Below the pieces are notes generated by a model. It ran no database searches. It saw only the letters and a list, made by a program, of their open reading frames with translations, and was not told the origin of the DNA. Positions 9,725 to 17,381 of a stretch of 64,000 nt of DNA are shown here, piece after piece (position 1 is the first letter of the stretch; each line of letters begins with the position of its first letter). The position numbers and the translations under genes were made by a program. Origin of the DNA: Tepidibacillus fermentans (GTDB lineage: Bacteria; Bacillota; Bacilli; Tepidibacillales; Tepidibacillaceae); NCBI RefSeq assembly GCF_004342885.1, contig NZ_SMAB01000002.1, forward strand, positions 124,001-188,000. The letters run 5' to 3'.

Positions 9725-9766
9725 GAATGTAGCATGTTTTGATACAATATTTGTTACATTCTTTTT
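9725..9766 (+). promoter_or_regulatory. Terminator-like hairpin in the oxidoreductase leader
   Basis: GAATGTAGCA (9725-9734) pairs with TGTTACATTC (9752-9761) with one G-U pair, followed by TTTTT. It lies between the promoter and the first gene, so it may attenuate transcription. No competing antiterminator was identified with certainty. Confidence 0.45.
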
Positions 9767-9811
9767 CAGTTAACTGTTTTAATCACAAATTGGGGTGAGG
9801 GGGTTTATATC

Positions 9812-10807
9812 ATGTCAAAGCTACCTATTAAAAACGAACTTGGTTTTTTTGAAATTCGTTTAGAATCAATCGGGGGACTTGGTGCCCATTTAGCAGGTAA
9901 AATGTTAGCCGAAGCAGGAGTACTGGGTTTAGGGTTAAACGGTGCTCATTTCTCTTCTTATGGTTCAGAGAAAAAAGGTTCTCCAGTAAAATCATTTATA
10001 AGATTTGGTGAAGGAGAAATCCGTGCAAGTAGCCCTATTGAGCGTCCTCATATTGTGGGTGTATTTCACGAAAATCTATTTAAAACCATCGATGTTGCAA
10101 ACGGATTATATCCAGACGGGGTTATTGTTGTAAATACAACAAAAACTCCTGATGAAATTCGGGAAAGATTCAATATTAAATCAGGAACAGTAGCTGTCGT
10201 TGATGCTTTAGGTATTTCTGTTGAAGAGAAAACACGCGTAAATACAGCAATGTTAGGTGCTATCTTCCGTGTAGCAAGCTTCTTAGATCCAGAATCAATG
10301 AGAAATGTTATTCGTCAAACTTTTGAAGAAAAATATCCAAAATTAGTTGATTCCAACATTCGTACATTTGATCGTGGATTTAATGAAGTCCAATTTAAAA
10401 CCTATGAAGCTGAAGAAGGTGCGGTCGCAGAATATGTACGTCCTAAATCAGCGTTAGGTTATGAAACCCAACCAATTGGTGGTGTGATCATCAACCCTGG
10501 AAATAGCATCTTAAAAGACTTAAGTAGTTCCCGTCAAGGATTCTTACCAGCTTTTGAACAAGAAAAATGTATCAATTGTGCAAATTGTGACTTTGCATGT
10601 CCAGATCTTTGCTTTGTATGGGAAGAGAAAGAGGATAAAAAAGGTCGTCCGCAAATGTTCTTGCAAGGAATTGACTATCAATACTGCAAGGGTTGCATGA
10701 AGTGTGTTGCGGTATGTCCTACTGGTGCTTTAACGAAGGTTCGTGAAGTAGATGGTTATGCTGATGAACATCGTGTACCTCATCAATTCGTATTAGCGTC
10801 AAATTAA
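9812..10807 (+). CDS. 2-oxoacid:ferredoxin oxidoreductase, fused gamma and delta subunits
   Basis: This is the catalytic-domain III plus ferredoxin part of a pyruvate:ferredoxin oxidoreductase-family enzyme, which converts a 2-oxoacid and CoA to acyl-CoA, CO2 and reduced ferredoxin. Residues 1-200 form the gamma domain (IRLESIGGLGAHLAGKML, then GAHFSSYGSEKKGSPV). Residues 245-310 carry two [4Fe-4S] sites: Cys253/256/259/263 and Cys292/295/298/302, each ending CP or followed by the expected Pro. In most four-subunit enzymes gamma and delta are separate genes, so this is a fusion. It is 16 bases before the alpha-beta gene with a strong GGGGGAGGGG site between them. The substrate is probably pyruvate but is not proven. 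Confidence 0.85.
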   Translation: MSKLPIKNELGFFEIRLESIGGLGAHLAGKMLAEAGVLGLGLNGAHFSSYGSEKKGSPVKSFIRFGEGEIRASSPIERPHIVGVFHENLFKTIDVANGLYPDGVIVVNTTKTPDEIRERFNIKSGTVAVVDALGISVEEKTRVNTAMLGAIFRVASFLDPESMRNVIRQTFEEKYPKLVDSNIRTFDRGFNEVQFKTYEAEEGAVAEYVRPKSALGYETQPIGGVIINPGNSILKDLSSSRQGFLPAFEQEKCINCANCDFACPDLCFVWEEKEDKKGRPQMFLQGIDYQYCKGCMKCVAVCPTGALTKVREVDGYADEHRVPHQFVLASN

Positions 10808-10823
10808 GGGGGAGGGGAATAAT

Positions 10824-13106
10824 ATGGCGATTGAAGAAAAAGATTTGAAAAACCAACAAAAAGTTGATATTAAAACCGGTAACGAAATGGCAGCTTTATC
10901 TGTTGCTCAAATCAACTTTCATGTAATGGGTTATTTCCCAATTACACCATCCACTGAAATTGCTGAATTTTTAGATGAAATGAAAACTCGTGGTGAGCAT
11001 GATATTGTAATGATTCCTGCTGATGGTGAACATGGTTCAGCGGGTATCAACTATGGTGCTGCAACTGGTGGTGGGCGGGTATTTAACGCAACCAGTGCGA
11101 ACGGTCTCTTATATATGTTGGAGCAATTACCAGTGCAATCTGGTACGCGTTTCCCAATGGTATTAGACTTGGTTACACGTTCTGTTAGCGGTCCATTAGA
11201 TATTCGTGGTGATCATTCAGACCTTTATTATGCATTAAATACTGGTTGGCCAATTTTAATTGCAAGAGATCCTCAAGCAGTATATGATATGAACATTATT
11301 GCGACTCGTCTTGCTGAACATAAAGACGTACGCTTACCTGTCATCGTTGCATACGATGGGTTCGTTACATCTCACCAAAAACGAAGAGTACAATACTTTA
11401 CTGATCGAAAGGTCGTTCAAGACTTCGTTGGTGAACCTCCAGAAGGGTTTGTCCATGCATTAGATCCAAAGAATCCTGTAACGATTGGCCCATACATGAA
11501 TGATCCAGACTACATCAACAATAAATATCAACAATCTTTAGCAATGTATAAAGCAGGAGAAGTATTTAAAGAAATTGCTGCTGAATACAAAGAATTATCT
11601 GGACGTGAATATCCAGTTCTTGATGAATATATGATGGAAGATGCAGAAGTAGCATTATTCCTACTTGCTTCCGCTGCTGAAACAGCAAAAGACGTTGTTG
11701 ATAAGTTGCGTAAACAAGGAATAAAGGCAGGGGTGATTTCTCCTAACATTATTCGTCCATTCCCAGCGGAAGAAATTCGTAAATCTTTAAAGAATGTAAA
11801 AGCTTTAGTAGTAGGTGAACGTGCTGATTCTTATGGTGCACATGGTGGTAATTTAACTCAAGAAATAAAAGCAGCCATTCAAGAGGATAAAGCGAATAAA
11901 ACGATCGTGTTAAGCAGAATTTTCTCACTTGGTGGTAAAGACTTTTACGCTGATGAAGCTGAAGACTTCTTTAAACTTGCAATAGAAGCTGCTGAAAAAG
12001 GTTATGCAGAAGTACCATTTGATTATTATGGTGTTCACCCAGGTGATCCTGAGAAAGCACCTAAACGTTTACTTGAGCCAGTAAAAACTGAACAGTGGAA
12101 GACAGGTCTTATTAAAGTAGAAAAAGATGAGACAACTGGTAAGTTAAATGTGAAGATCCCACCACTTCGTGCATTGACAAAGAAACCTAAGCGTTTGGCA
12201 CCAGGCCATGGAGCATGTCCAGGCTGCGGTATCTTCCCAGGTCTTGAAACTTTCTTCAAGGGAATTGAAGGAGACATCGTTGTTCTTTTCCATACTGGAT
12301 GCGGAATGGTGGTTTCAACAGGATATCCTTATAGTGCACATAAAGCAACTTATATTCACAACTTATTCCAAAACGGTGCTGCAACCTTATCCGGTTTAGT
12401 TGAGATGTTCTACGAGAAGAAGCGCCGTGGTGAAATTGAAGTAAGTGATGATTTCACCTTCATCATGGTAACGGGTGATGGTGGTATGGATATTGGTATG
12501 GGTCCAGCAATCGGTGCGGCATTACGCAACCATAAGATGATTATTCTTGAATACGATAACGAAGGATATATGAATACGGGTAGCCAGTTGTCCTATTCCA
12601 CCCCAATTGGTCATTTAACGACAACATCAGGTGTAGGCGAAAAGCAAGGAGGTAAAGCATTCCATCATAAAGATACTGCTCAAATTATGGCAGCTACTAA
12701 TATTCCTTATGTATTTACTGGAACAGAAGCTTTCCCACAAGATTTAATTAAAAAAGCGGCAAAAGCTCAATGGTATGCTCAAAACGAAGGTCTTGTTTAT
12801 GGAAAGATTCTGATCTCTTGTCCACTAAACTGGAAGGCAAAAGATGATCAAGGTACTGCAATTGTTGGTACTGCTGTTAACTCTTGCTTCTTCCCACTTT
12901 ATGAAGTTGAACACGGTATAACAACGATTACTTATAATCCTGAAGATAAAGGTAAGAGGGTACCTGTTAGTGAATGGTTAGGAATGCTTGGTAAAACCAA
13001 ACACCTATTGAAACCAGAATATGAAGCAACATTAAAATCCTTCGAAGAAGAAGTAGAGCGTCGTTGGCAGCGCCTAAAAGCTAAGCATGAAAACCCATTA
13101 TTATAA
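10824..13106 (+). CDS. 2-oxoacid:ferredoxin oxidoreductase, fused alpha and beta subunits
   Basis: This is the thiamine diphosphate-binding core of the same oxidoreductase, 760 residues. Residues 1-400 are the alpha part, with GYFPITPSTEIAEFLDE and the CoA/substrate region DLVTRSVSGPLDIRGDHSD. Residues 440-760 are the beta part. This has GHGACPGCG (about 460), two more cysteines in FHTGCGM, and the TPP/Mg motif GDGGMDIGMG (about 551) with YDNEGYMNTGSQLS. The YDNE-YMNTG stretch is the pattern of pyruvate enzymes, which supports pyruvate as substrate. The missing delta and gamma domains are supplied by the preceding gene. An alpha-beta fusion paired with a gamma-delta fusion differs from both the single-chain and the four-gene layouts. 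Confidence 0.88.
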   Translation: MAIEEKDLKNQQKVDIKTGNEMAALSVAQINFHVMGYFPITPSTEIAEFLDEMKTRGEHDIVMIPADGEHGSAGINYGAATGGGRVFNATSANGLLYMLEQLPVQSGTRFPMVLDLVTRSVSGPLDIRGDHSDLYYALNTGWPILIARDPQAVYDMNIIATRLAEHKDVRLPVIVAYDGFVTSHQKRRVQYFTDRKVVQDFVGEPPEGFVHALDPKNPVTIGPYMNDPDYINNKYQQSLAMYKAGEVFKEIAAEYKELSGREYPVLDEYMMEDAEVALFLLASAAETAKDVVDKLRKQGIKAGVISPNIIRPFPAEEIRKSLKNVKALVVGERADSYGAHGGNLTQEIKAAIQEDKANKTIVLSRIFSLGGKDFYADEAEDFFKLAIEAAEKGYAEVPFDYYGVHPGDPEKAPKRLLEPVKTEQWKTGLIKVEKDETTGKLNVKIPPLRALTKKPKRLAPGHGACPGCGIFPGLETFFKGIEGDIVVLFHTGCGMVVSTGYPYSAHKATYIHNLFQNGAATLSGLVEMFYEKKRRGEIEVSDDFTFIMVTGDGGMDIGMGPAIGAALRNHKMIILEYDNEGYMNTGSQLSYSTPIGHLTTTSGVGEKQGGKAFHHKDTAQIMAATNIPYVFTGTEAFPQDLIKKAAKAQWYAQNEGLVYGKILISCPLNWKAKDDQGTAIVGTAVNSCFFPLYEVEHGITTITYNPEDKGKRVPVSEWLGMLGKTKHLLKPEYEATLKSFEEEVERRWQRLKAKHENPLL

Positions 13107-13123
13107 TCTATACACTTTAAAAG

Positions 13124-13157
13124 CTCGTAATGGAGATTGATTCATTACGAGTTTTTT
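13124..13157 (+). terminator. Terminator of the oxidoreductase operon
   Basis: CTCGTAATG (13124-13132) pairs perfectly with CATTACGAG (13143-13151) across a 10-nt loop, and a T-run follows. Confidence 0.88.
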
Positions 13158-13276
13158 TAATTGTTATAAAAAATATAAACAAAATTGAAAAAAATTTAGA
13201 TTAAATAATCCTAATATTCAAAAATTTGTTATAATATAGTTAATTGAATAATTTTAAAATAAGGGGGGGGTGCTGG

Positions 13277-14194
13277 TTGACAAAAAAAGATTCTGAAAAG
13301 GGCATTTATAACGTGAAGGCAATTTCCAAAAAAATTGGAATTCAACCAGGAACTTTAAGAGCATGGGAAAGAAGATATCAAATTGTTACACCAAAAAGAA
13401 ATGAAGTAGGTCATCGTATCTACAGTGAACAAGATTTAGTGATTTTGAAATGGTTAGTGGATAAAGTGAATCAGGGATTTACGATAAGTCAAGCAGTGGA
13501 TTTATTATCAGAAAAGACAAAAGAATCTCCTTCTTTATTTACTACCGATGAGATTCTTGATTCAAAAAAAGAAGAAATTTCGCAAAACATATTAAAAGCA
13601 CTTACCCAATTTAATGAAGTGGAAGCAGAATCACTGATGGAATATGCTCTAAGTCTTTACCGCATAGAAGTCGTACTTTTTGAAATCATCGCTCCATTGA
13701 TTCAAATTAGCAATACAGGTAATCATACTGTTGAAAAGGGTCAGATTCAGTACGTTTGTAATTGGATTCGAATGAAACTCTTTAGAATATATCAGCAAAT
13801 ACCGCTTAAGCCTTTTTTGGCAAAAGTCTTAATTATTGCTCCACAAAATATAAATGACTATAGTAGCGAAATACGGATTTTGTTATATTCCATTTTCTTA
13901 AAACTGCGTGGCTTTGAAGTGTATTATCTTGGATCAGTTGATGAGTTAACTTTGCAACAATTATTACAAAAAATCGAACCGTTATTTGTATTTACCCTTC
14001 AAACTAAAGAGAATTCATCTATCCAAAATATTAAAAAATGGATAGAGGAGAATTATCCTAAAGTTAAATTAGGGGTTATTGGTCAGCAATCAAATGAACC
14101 AACCTCTGATATATTTATGGGAAATCAAATGAGTGAATGGATGGAATGGCTCAATCAATATTTACGTAAGAATCAAATAGTCATGAATGTCTAA
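13277..14194 (+). CDS. MerR-family regulator with a cobalamin-binding-like C-terminal domain
   Basis: This is a 305-residue predicted transcription factor. The N-terminal MerR winged helix-turn-helix (about residues 9-75) reads YNVKAISKKIGIQPGTLRAWERRY and has the R-IYSEQDL wing. A helical middle (about 85-170) and a Rossmann-like C-terminal domain (about 178-305) match the layout of CarH/MlrA B12-dependent regulators. The His of the usual E-x-x-H or D-x-H-x-x-G cobalamin motif is not seen: the equivalent loop reads APQNINDYSSE, so B12 binding is doubtful. I chose TTG at 13277, with a run of eight G about seven bases upstream. It stands alone between two terminators and could control either neighbour. 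Confidence 0.75.
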   Translation: MTKKDSEKGIYNVKAISKKIGIQPGTLRAWERRYQIVTPKRNEVGHRIYSEQDLVILKWLVDKVNQGFTISQAVDLLSEKTKESPSLFTTDEILDSKKEEISQNILKALTQFNEVEAESLMEYALSLYRIEVVLFEIIAPLIQISNTGNHTVEKGQIQYVCNWIRMKLFRIYQQIPLKPFLAKVLIIAPQNINDYSSEIRILLYSIFLKLRGFEVYYLGSVDELTLQQLLQKIEPLFVFTLQTKENSSIQNIKKWIEENYPKVKLGVIGQQSNEPTSDIFMGNQMSEWMEWLNQYLRKNQIVMNV

Positions 14195-14222
14195 AAGCTT
14201 CAGAATTGAAGCTTTTATTTTT
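14193..14222 (+). terminator. Terminator of the MerR-type gene
   Basis: AAAAGCTTCA (14193-14202) pairs with TGAAGCTTTT (14207-14216) around a GAAT loop, with a T-rich tail. The stop codon lies at the foot of the stem. Confidence 0.85.
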
Positions 14223-14514
14223 TTAGTGCAACTATTTTCCCATGAAATCATTTTTAATATTTTTTCAAAAGGGAAATTTGATTATTCTATGTTGTTTTAT
14301 AAGGAAGATTGAATCAATAAAAAAATTATTGATTATTTTAAAGATTTGTTATTTAATAAGAGTGTATAGTTTACAGGTTATCTGATGACCATGCAATCAA
14401 TAAATATGATTTTTCTTTTTGAAAAAGAAAACGTTTTAATTCTTAGGGGGTGTCAAAGGGAATAAGGATAAAAGATTTATTCAATATGATTAATTTGATT
14501 ATGGGGTGAGGTAT
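14195..14514. other. Intergenic region before the lactate permease gene
   Basis: This 320-base gap starts with the terminator above. Further on, AAGAAAACGTTTTAA at 14425-14439 fits the CcpA site pattern at 13 of 15 positions. A TTGTTA near 14347 is a possible -35 box, but no clear -10 box at the right distance was found. A G-run at 14446-14450 and a GTG open a 19-codon frame that ends inside the permease ribosome site; it is too weakly supported to call. Confidence 0.45.
14425..14439. promoter_or_regulatory. Possible CcpA (cre) site upstream of the lactate permease
   Basis: The centre AAAACGTTTT is palindromic and the 15-mer matches the cre pattern with mismatches at positions 2 and 14. Catabolite control of lactate uptake is well known in Bacillales, so the place is plausible. 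Confidence 0.4.
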
Positions 14515-16140
14515 ATGTGGACTCAGATTTATGATCCAATGAATTCAATTTTTCTTTCAGCATTAATCTCTGCAATTCCAATGGTTTATTACCTTTGGGC
14601 TTTAGCCATTAAGAGGATGAAAGGCCATATTGCAGGAATAACAACTGTTCTTCTTTCTATTATTATCGCTATTCTTGTATATGGAATGCCAACAAATCTA
14701 GCCTTATTAACAACAGGGTATGGAGCATTATATGGTATTTGGCCAATCAGTTGGATTATTGTTACTGCCGTATTTTTGTATAAAATCACAGTAAAAACAG
14801 GACAATTTGATATTATTCGTTCATCTGTAGTTACAATTACAGAGGATAGACGTTTACAGGCATTATTGATTGCGTTTTCATTTGGTGCTTTTCTTGAGGG
14901 AGCAGCTGGTTATGGAACACCAGTTGCTATCTCAGCAGCGTTATTAGTTGGACTAGGATTTGAACCGTTATACGCTGCTGGTTTAGCGTTAATTGCAAAT
15001 ACGGCACCTGTAGCCTTTGGAGCGATTGGTATCCCAGTTATTGTTGCAGGAAATACAACAGGTATTGACCCTTTTTTGATTAGTCAAATGGTTGGCCGTC
15101 AGTTACCATTCTTATCATTCTTCGTTCCATTCTGGTTAGTCTTTATAATGTCAGGGTGGAAAGGTACAAAAGAGGTTATGCCAGCAATTCTTGTATCTGG
15201 TGGATCCTTTGCTATTGCACAGTATTTCACATCGAATTTTATCGGGCCAGAGCTTCCTGATATTACTTCCGCTTTATTCAGTTTAGTGGCTACAGCTTTG
15301 TTTTTAAAGGTTTGGAAACCAAAAACTATTTTCCGATTTAAAAATGAAACTGTTAAGTCAAATAGTCAAAATCATCAAACATATACTACTGGACAAATTA
15401 TTAAGGCATGGTCTCCATTCATCTTATTAACAGCTTTTATTATCATCTGGGGTATTCCATCGATAAAAAATATTCTAGGTCAAACCACTATTAAATTCCA
15501 TATTCCTGGATTAGATAAAGCAGTGATGCAAACGGCGCCTATCGTGACCAAAGCAACACCTTACGCAGCAGTGTTCAAATTTGATTGGCTTGCAGCAGCT
15601 GGTACCGCAATCTTATTAGCAGCTTTTATAAGCAAGTTTATCGTTGGAATGAGCATGAGAGATTGGTTAAATACATTTGCTGAGACACTTAATGAATTGA
15701 AGTTTCCGATCATTACGATTTCTTCTGTTTTAGGTCTTGCATATATTTATAACTATGCAGGTATGAGCGGAACACTGGGATTAGCATTGGCAAAAACAGG
15801 ACACTTATTCCCATTCTTTGCACCAATTCTTGGTTGGTTAGGAGTATTTTTAACAGGTAGTGATACTTCTGCAAATGCATTATTTGGTAATTTACAAAAA
15901 ATCACTGCTAATCAAATTGGCGTAAATCCGGTTCTAACCGTTGCAGCGAACTCAAGTGGTGGAGTAACAGGTAAAATGATTTCACCACAATCGATTGCTG
16001 TAGCAACCGCTTCTACTGGTTTAGTCGGAAAAGAAGGAGACCTTTTCCGTTTTACTTTTAAACATAGTATTATGTTTGTAATCATCATCAGTATTATGAC
16101 CTATGTTCAAGCGTATTTTTTATCTTGGATGATTCCTTAA
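14515..16140 (+). CDS. lutP: L-lactate permease, LctP family
   Basis: This is a polytopic membrane protein of 541 residues with 12 or more hydrophobic segments, which takes up L-lactate (and often glycolate) with protons. Family blocks are visible: FGAFLEGAAGYGTPVAI near 125-140, ALIANTAPVAFGAIGIPV near 160, GSDTSANALFGNLQ near 455, and the C-terminal AANSSGGVTGKMISPQSIAVA. The ribosome site GGGGTGAGG decides for ATG 14515 over GTG 14506. With the adjacent oxidoreductase, imported lactate could feed pyruvate oxidation, though no lactate dehydrogenase or lutABC is in the window. Confidence 0.92.
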   Translation: MWTQIYDPMNSIFLSALISAIPMVYYLWALAIKRMKGHIAGITTVLLSIIIAILVYGMPTNLALLTTGYGALYGIWPISWIIVTAVFLYKITVKTGQFDIIRSSVVTITEDRRLQALLIAFSFGAFLEGAAGYGTPVAISAALLVGLGFEPLYAAGLALIANTAPVAFGAIGIPVIVAGNTTGIDPFLISQMVGRQLPFLSFFVPFWLVFIMSGWKGTKEVMPAILVSGGSFAIAQYFTSNFIGPELPDITSALFSLVATALFLKVWKPKTIFRFKNETVKSNSQNHQTYTTGQIIKAWSPFILLTAFIIIWGIPSIKNILGQTTIKFHIPGLDKAVMQTAPIVTKATPYAAVFKFDWLAAAGTAILLAAFISKFIVGMSMRDWLNTFAETLNELKFPIITISSVLGLAYIYNYAGMSGTLGLALAKTGHLFPFFAPILGWLGVFLTGSDTSANALFGNLQKITANQIGVNPVLTVAANSSGGVTGKMISPQSIAVATASTGLVGKEGDLFRFTFKHSIMFVIIISIMTYVQAYFLSWMIP

Positions 16141-16151
16141 GAAAACGAGAA

Positions 16152-16190
16152 AAAAATATCCCTAATGCGAAAGCCATTAGGGATATTTTT
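16152..16190 (+). terminator. Terminator of the lactate permease gene
   Basis: The arm at 16152-16167 (ending CCCTAATG) pairs perfectly over 16 bases with 16175-16190 across a 7-nt loop. The A-rich and T-rich ends make it usable in both directions. Confidence 0.9.
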
Positions 16191-16210
16191 CTTTAATTTT
16201 TCTAAAAAAC

Positions 16211-16239
16211 TTGATTTTTTCTTTTGCTCTGATTAAAAT
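16211..16239 (+). promoter_or_regulatory. Sigma-A promoter of the tRNA pair
   Basis: TTGATT (16211-16216) and TAAAAT (16234-16239) are 17 bases apart, 13 bases before the first tRNA base. Confidence 0.65.
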
Positions 16240-16252
16240 ATATAATGTACGT

Positions 16253-16328
16253 TCCTCGTTAGCTCAGTCGGTAGAGCACTCGGCTGTTAACCGAGTTGTC
16301 GCAGGTTCGAGTCCTGCACGAGGAGCCA
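16253..16328 (+). tRNA. tRNA-Asn (GTT)
   Basis: The cloverleaf is complete and 76 nt long. The acceptor TCCTCGT pairs with ACGAGGA, the anticodon loop CTGTTAA (16284-16290) lies between CTCGG and CCGAG, and the T-arm has GGTTCGAGTCC. The CCA end is encoded. The anticodon GTT is at 16286-16288. Confidence 0.97.
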
Positions 16329-16372
16329 TTTTTTTGTCTTAAATTCCAATTTTAGTCGTTTAAAATCGGTTT

Positions 16373-16463
16373 GGAGAGATACTCAAGAGGCTGAAGAGGA
16401 CGGTTTGCTAAACCGTTAGTGGGTGAATGCCCAGCGAGGGTTCGAATCCCTCTCTCTCCGCCA
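16373..16463 (+). tRNA. tRNA-Ser (GCT)
   Basis: This is a 91-nt class II tRNA with a long variable arm. The acceptor GGAGAGA pairs with TCTCTCC. The anticodon stem ACGGT/ACCGT encloses TTGCTAA with GCT at 16407-16409. The variable arm is GGGTGAATGCCC, and CCA is encoded. It reads AGC and AGT codons. Confidence 0.97.
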
Positions 16464-16511
16464 TAACAGAACTCGAATATTCAGATGTCGGAAGTTAAAT
16501 GGCTTTATCGT

Positions 16512-16538
16512 AACATACCAGAATTGGTATGTTTTTTC
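16512..16538 (+). terminator. Terminator of the tRNA-Asn/tRNA-Ser transcript
   Basis: AACATACCA (16512-16520) pairs perfectly with TGGTATGTT (16525-16533) around GAAT, and a T-run follows. Confidence 0.88.
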
Positions 16539-16605
16539 TGTATATCAGTCTTCCCCTAGGTAAAATCTATAATTGATGACATTTCTATTTAGGAGTTGAC
16601 GCAAG

Positions 16606-16902
16606 ATGATGTTCAATCGACATAAAAATCATAATCGTTCCTTCTTTTGGGGAATGGTTGCTGGATTAGTTGGCGGAATTTGGGTTTCAAATAAATGGAT
16701 GCATAAAGATAATCAGCATCATGAACAAAATTCTGCTCAATCATTGACGAATCAAAGCCATAAAACTTCCCAACATCAACAAAATTTTAAATTTCATCAT
16801 TTAAATGACTTGGAAAATAAACAAAAAGAAGCACTATTTGATGCTTTTCTACATGGATCAAAAGAAGAACTAGAATCAAAAGCCAAAGAATTTCAATCAT
16901 AA
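16606..16902 (+). CDS. Small single-span membrane protein of unknown function
   Basis: I do not recognise this 98-residue product. The N-terminus is basic (MMFNRHKNHNR), followed by one short Gly-rich membrane helix (about 12-29, SFFWGMVAGLVGGIWVSN). A hydrophilic His/Gln/Asn-rich stretch (about 30-65) follows, then a charged helical tail (66-98). AGGAG at 16591-16595 is about 10 bases upstream, and either of two adjacent ATG codons could start it. It forms its own unit between the tRNA terminator and its own terminator. The size and layout recall YtxH-like small stress proteins, but the similarity is too weak to name it. Confidence 0.65.
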   Translation: MMFNRHKNHNRSFFWGMVAGLVGGIWVSNKWMHKDNQHHEQNSAQSLTNQSHKTSQHQQNFKFHHLNDLENKQKEALFDAFLHGSKEELESKAKEFQS

Positions 16903-16933
16903 TTCAAAAAATCATAATTCAAAAATAAGAAAT

Positions 16934-16974
16934 AAAAGTGTATCCGTATATTGGGTACACTTTTATTGTTTTTT
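16934..16974 (+). terminator. Terminator after the small membrane protein
   Basis: AAAAGTGTATCC (16934-16945) pairs with GGGTACACTTTT (16953-16964) with one G-U pair, and a T-run follows shortly after. Confidence 0.8.
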
Positions 16975-17011
16975 TAACTAGATATTGGGTTTTTTATATT
17001 CCCAAAAATGC

Positions 17012-17166
17012 CTTGTATGTTCTAACGATACTCCTAACCTTATGGCTTTCATTAAATAAACGGTCGGTAGGAAAGCTCGCTCGTTCAAGCACCCATAAGG
17101 ACAAGTCACGCTATGTAACTTAAGTTGCAAGTCGTGCTATGTCGTAGCTTATAGAACATACAAACC
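17012..17166 (+). repeat. Dispersed intergenic repeat, copy A
   Basis: The ends TTGTATGTTCTA (17013-17024) and TAGAACATACAA (17152-17163) are a perfect 12-bp inverted repeat. The interior shares CTCCTAACCTTA-GGCTTTC, AATAAACGGTCGGTAGGAAAGC and TCGTAGCTTA with the copies at 22.3, 51.3 and 55.1 kb. Relative to those it carries about 50 extra bases, in which AAGTCACGCTATGT and AAGTCGTGCTATGT are near-direct repeats. No coding capacity is evident. Confidence 0.85.
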
Positions 17167-17381
17167 AGTGATATTTATAAAAAGTGTAAGTTTACAAATT
17201 TGAAACAAATAAAAAAAGCTTGCCGTTAATAATATGATATAAAAGTAACATATACGTTTTCATTTGAAACAATTACTGCTATAATAATTTTTATACTCTC
17301 TAAATTTTATTAAGGTTTAACGAAATTTTCTTTTTCAACATATTCTGTATTACAGTTTTAAAAAGAAGGGGGGACCCTTAT

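Larger units (their letters stand above)
9409..9811. other. Intergenic region before the oxidoreductase operon
   Basis: This 403-base gap has no gene. It contains the ypbE terminator, a cre-like palindrome at 9478-9492, two direct copies of CTGTTTCATTTTT-like sequence near 9487-9522, the promoter at 9653-9681 and the leader hairpin at 9725-9766. Confidence 0.6.
16903..17381. other. Gene-free region before mecA
   Basis: This 479-base stretch holds a terminator, repeat copy A, and an AT-rich leader region before mecA. A TATAAT lies near 17281 with TTGAAA only 10 bases before it, so the -35 box is uncertain. No gene is evident; the open frame running through the repeat is not credible. Confidence 0.5.

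Noticed and set aside
14450-14508. 19-codon leader peptide before the lactate permease
   Set aside because: GTG 14450 overlaps the only G-run that could be its ribosome site, and the frame ends inside the permease ribosome site; the support is too weak.
16938-17123. 61-codon frame on the plus strand
   Set aside because: It runs through a terminator and repeat copy A, has no ribosome site, and does not look like a protein.
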